Positions 31,596-32,759 of a DNA stretch of 32,759 nt are shown here, in pieces. The translations under genes and the position numbers were made by a program. Origin of the DNA: JBBRTJ01 sp038244535 (lineage in GTDB: Bacteria; Actinomycetota; Acidimicrobiia; Acidimicrobiales; Ilumatobacteraceae); assembly GCA_038244535.1 (NCBI GenBank), contig JBBRTJ010000033.1, positions 1-32,759 of the forward strand, written 5' to 3'. The notes below the pieces were generated by a model. That model was given only the letters and a program-made list of their open reading frames with translations, had not been told where the DNA came from and did not search any database. How positions within the stretch are numbered: position 1 is the stretch's first letter; each line of letters starts with the position of its first letter.

Positions 31596-32567
31596 ATGGA
31601 CCCGGCAGCGGCGCTGTCCCCCAACGGCGACAGGCTCATCGAGCTCGAGCAACTGATCGACGCGCTCCAGTCCGACCTGTCGGCTGACGAGTTCGTCGAG
31701 CGGGGCCTCCGGGTCGAGGGCACGTGGGACGAGATCGACGATCCTGTGCTCATCGGACCGAGTGGGCTGCCCATCGAGACTTGGCGCGAGGGCTACCCAT
31801 ACGACGAGCGCATGAGCCGTCACGAGTACGAGACCACCAAGCGCCTGCTGCAGATCGAGCTGCTGAAGTTGCAGAACTGGCTCAAGGGCACCGGCGGACG
31901 GCTCGTGGTCCTGTTCGAAGGACGTGACGCGGCGGGCAAGGGGGGCACGATCAAGCGGTTCATGGAGCACCTGAACCCGAGGGGTGCTGTCGTGGTCGCC
32001 CTTGGTGTGCCGAGCCAGCGCGAGCAGGGCGAGTGGTACTTCCAGCGCTACGTGCGCCACTTGCCCACGCGGGGCGAGATCGTGCTGTTCGACCGCTCGT
32101 GGTACAACCGCGCCGGCGTCGAGCGGGTCATGGGCTACTGCACGCCTCAGGAGTATGACGAGTTCACCCACCAGGCCCCCGCCTTCGAAGCGATGCTCTC
32201 CGATGACGGCACCACCGTGGTCAAGCTCTGGTTCTCGGTGTCGCGTCGCGAGCAGGTCACCAGGTTCACGATCCGCCGAATCGATCCCGTGCGGCAGTGG
32301 AAGCTGAGCCCGACCGATCTCGCATCGCTCGATCGCTGGCACGACTACACGATGGCCAAAGAAGACATGTTCCGCTTCACGCACACCGCGCATGCACCAT
32401 GGACGGTGGTGCGTAGCAACGACAAGAAGCGGGCGCGGCTCGAGGCCCTGCGCCACGTCCTCAGCCTGTTCGACTACGACGACAAGGATCCCGAGGTGGC
32501 CGGCACCCCCGATGCGCTCATCGTCGGCCCGCCCGACGTCGTCCACCCCGACGCCGGCGAGCAGTAG
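31596..32567 (+). CDS. ppk2: Polyphosphate kinase 2 (PPK2), class I type
   Basis: 323 residues from ATG 31596, chosen for AGGAGGA at 31586-31592. Walker A FEGRDAAGKGG (G109-G117), the NPR and WYFQRYVRHLP block, Walker B LFDRSWYNRAGVERVMGYCT (D166, R167) and the lid-like RRIDPVRQWKLSPTDLASLDRW segment are all present. Length and the FEGRDAAGKGG...YFQRYVxHLP pattern match class I PPK2, which mainly makes ATP/GTP from ADP/GDP and polyphosphate. It starts 14 bp after the phosphatase gene, so both are likely one transcript, tying polyphosphate use to the stress-sigma circuit. Confidence 0.93.
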   Translation: MDPAAALSPNGDRLIELEQLIDALQSDLSADEFVERGLRVEGTWDEIDDPVLIGPSGLPIETWREGYPYDERMSRHEYETTKRLLQIELLKLQNWLKGTGGRLVVLFEGRDAAGKGGTIKRFMEHLNPRGAVVVALGVPSQREQGEWYFQRYVRHLPTRGEIVLFDRSWYNRAGVERVMGYCTPQEYDEFTHQAPAFEAMLSDDGTTVVKLWFSVSRREQVTRFTIRRIDPVRQWKLSPTDLASLDRWHDYTMAKEDMFRFTHTAHAPWTVVRSNDKKRARLEALRHVLSLFDYDDKDPEVAGTPDALIVGPPDVVHPDAGEQ

Positions 32568-32593
32568 GTGCGGCCAGGGCGCGGGAACCTGTG

Positions 32594-32759
32594 ATGGTGC
32601 TGGGGCTGTGGTGCGGAAGCCTCGGTCCTGCTTCGGCCAACGCCGCCGCACTCGACGTGGCCCGCCGTGCGATCGTGACCGCGGGACATGAGGTGGTCGA
32701 GGTCAGTGGCGTTGGTTCGATCCCGGCGTTCCGTCCTGAGCTCCTCGACGAGCCGGGCA
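32594..32759 (+). CDS. NADPH-dependent FMN reductase family, N-terminal part (runs off window end)
   Basis: From ATG 32594 (GTG 32591 also possible) the frame reads MVLGLWCGSLGPASANAAAL, then DVARRAIVTAGHEVVEVSGVGSIPAFRPELLDEPG and is open at the window end. GSLxxxSxNxxL at the N-terminus is the FMN phosphate-binding loop of the FMN_red flavodoxin-like family, and IPAFRPEL matches the usual IPxFxPD segment. It follows ppk2 by 26 bp. Catalytic details lie outside the window. Confidence 0.7.
   Translation, partial: MVLGLWCGSLGPASANAAALDVARRAIVTAGHEVVEVSGVGSIPAFRPELLDEPG

Overview
The window looks like a chromosomal segment of a high-GC actinobacterium. The gene set (WS/DGAT acyltransferases, a PorA-like DUF3068 protein, a deazaflavin/F420-type nitroreductase, HLD-I-type dehalogenase, a SigB/SigF-type partner-switching module, GTG starts and GTGA/ATGA overlaps everywhere) would fit an Acidimicrobiia-like lineage, but the taxon is my inference. 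I see no rRNA, tRNA, CRISPR, phage or transposase.

Layout. 1-118: start of a DUF2237 gene leaving the window. 388-1308: exported collagen-like protein with its terminator. 1382-5502 (-): DUF3068 protein coupled to a double WS/DGAT acyltransferase. 5557-6222 (-) and 6275-6691 (+): divergent AcpH-like and F420-dependent proteins. 6756-11267 (-): probable operon of two small unknown proteins, a D-aminoacylase-type amidohydrolase, an agmatinase-family enzyme and a glutaredoxin-thioredoxin reductase fusion. 11302-13379 (+): haloalkane dehalogenase-like hydrolase coupled to an acyl-CoA dehydrogenase. 13552-14433 (+): a second copy of the collagen-like protein, with the same type of terminator. 14538-15339 (-): a decayed patch (broken DinB gene, C-terminal remnant of a glycosidase-like gene) plus a 58-residue zinc-ribbon protein. 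15474-17129 (-): an orphan PEP-utilizer/swivel-domain protein, divergent from a SulP transporter (17263-18996) and a DUF2855 protein (19053-20141). 20172-22843 (-): cyclic-nucleotide-binding protein coupled to a sulfatase. 23047-27825 (+): hypF-hypC-hypD-hypE. 27892-30245 (-): STAS, HATPase, degenerate HATPase and sigma factor, then the stress genes DUF6131-like and CsbD. 30463-end (+): membrane PP2C phosphatase, class I PPK2 and the start of an FMN reductase.

How the genes work together. The clearest systems are (i) the [NiFe]-hydrogenase cyanide-ligand maturation set HypF/C/E/D, present without hydrogenase structural genes or hypAB in the window, and (ii) a general-stress sigma circuit. In the latter, the phosphatase and STAS antagonist are divergent, and two identical promoter-like sites (GGTTT-N16-GGGAAC) lie ahead of the STAS-sigma operon and ahead of the DUF6131/CsbD pair, which implies autoregulation and a local regulon. 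PPK2 sits directly behind the phosphatase, suggesting a link between polyphosphate and the stress switch. The most distinctive accessory feature is the duplicated collagen-like gene cassette, whose two repeat tracts have been expanded independently.
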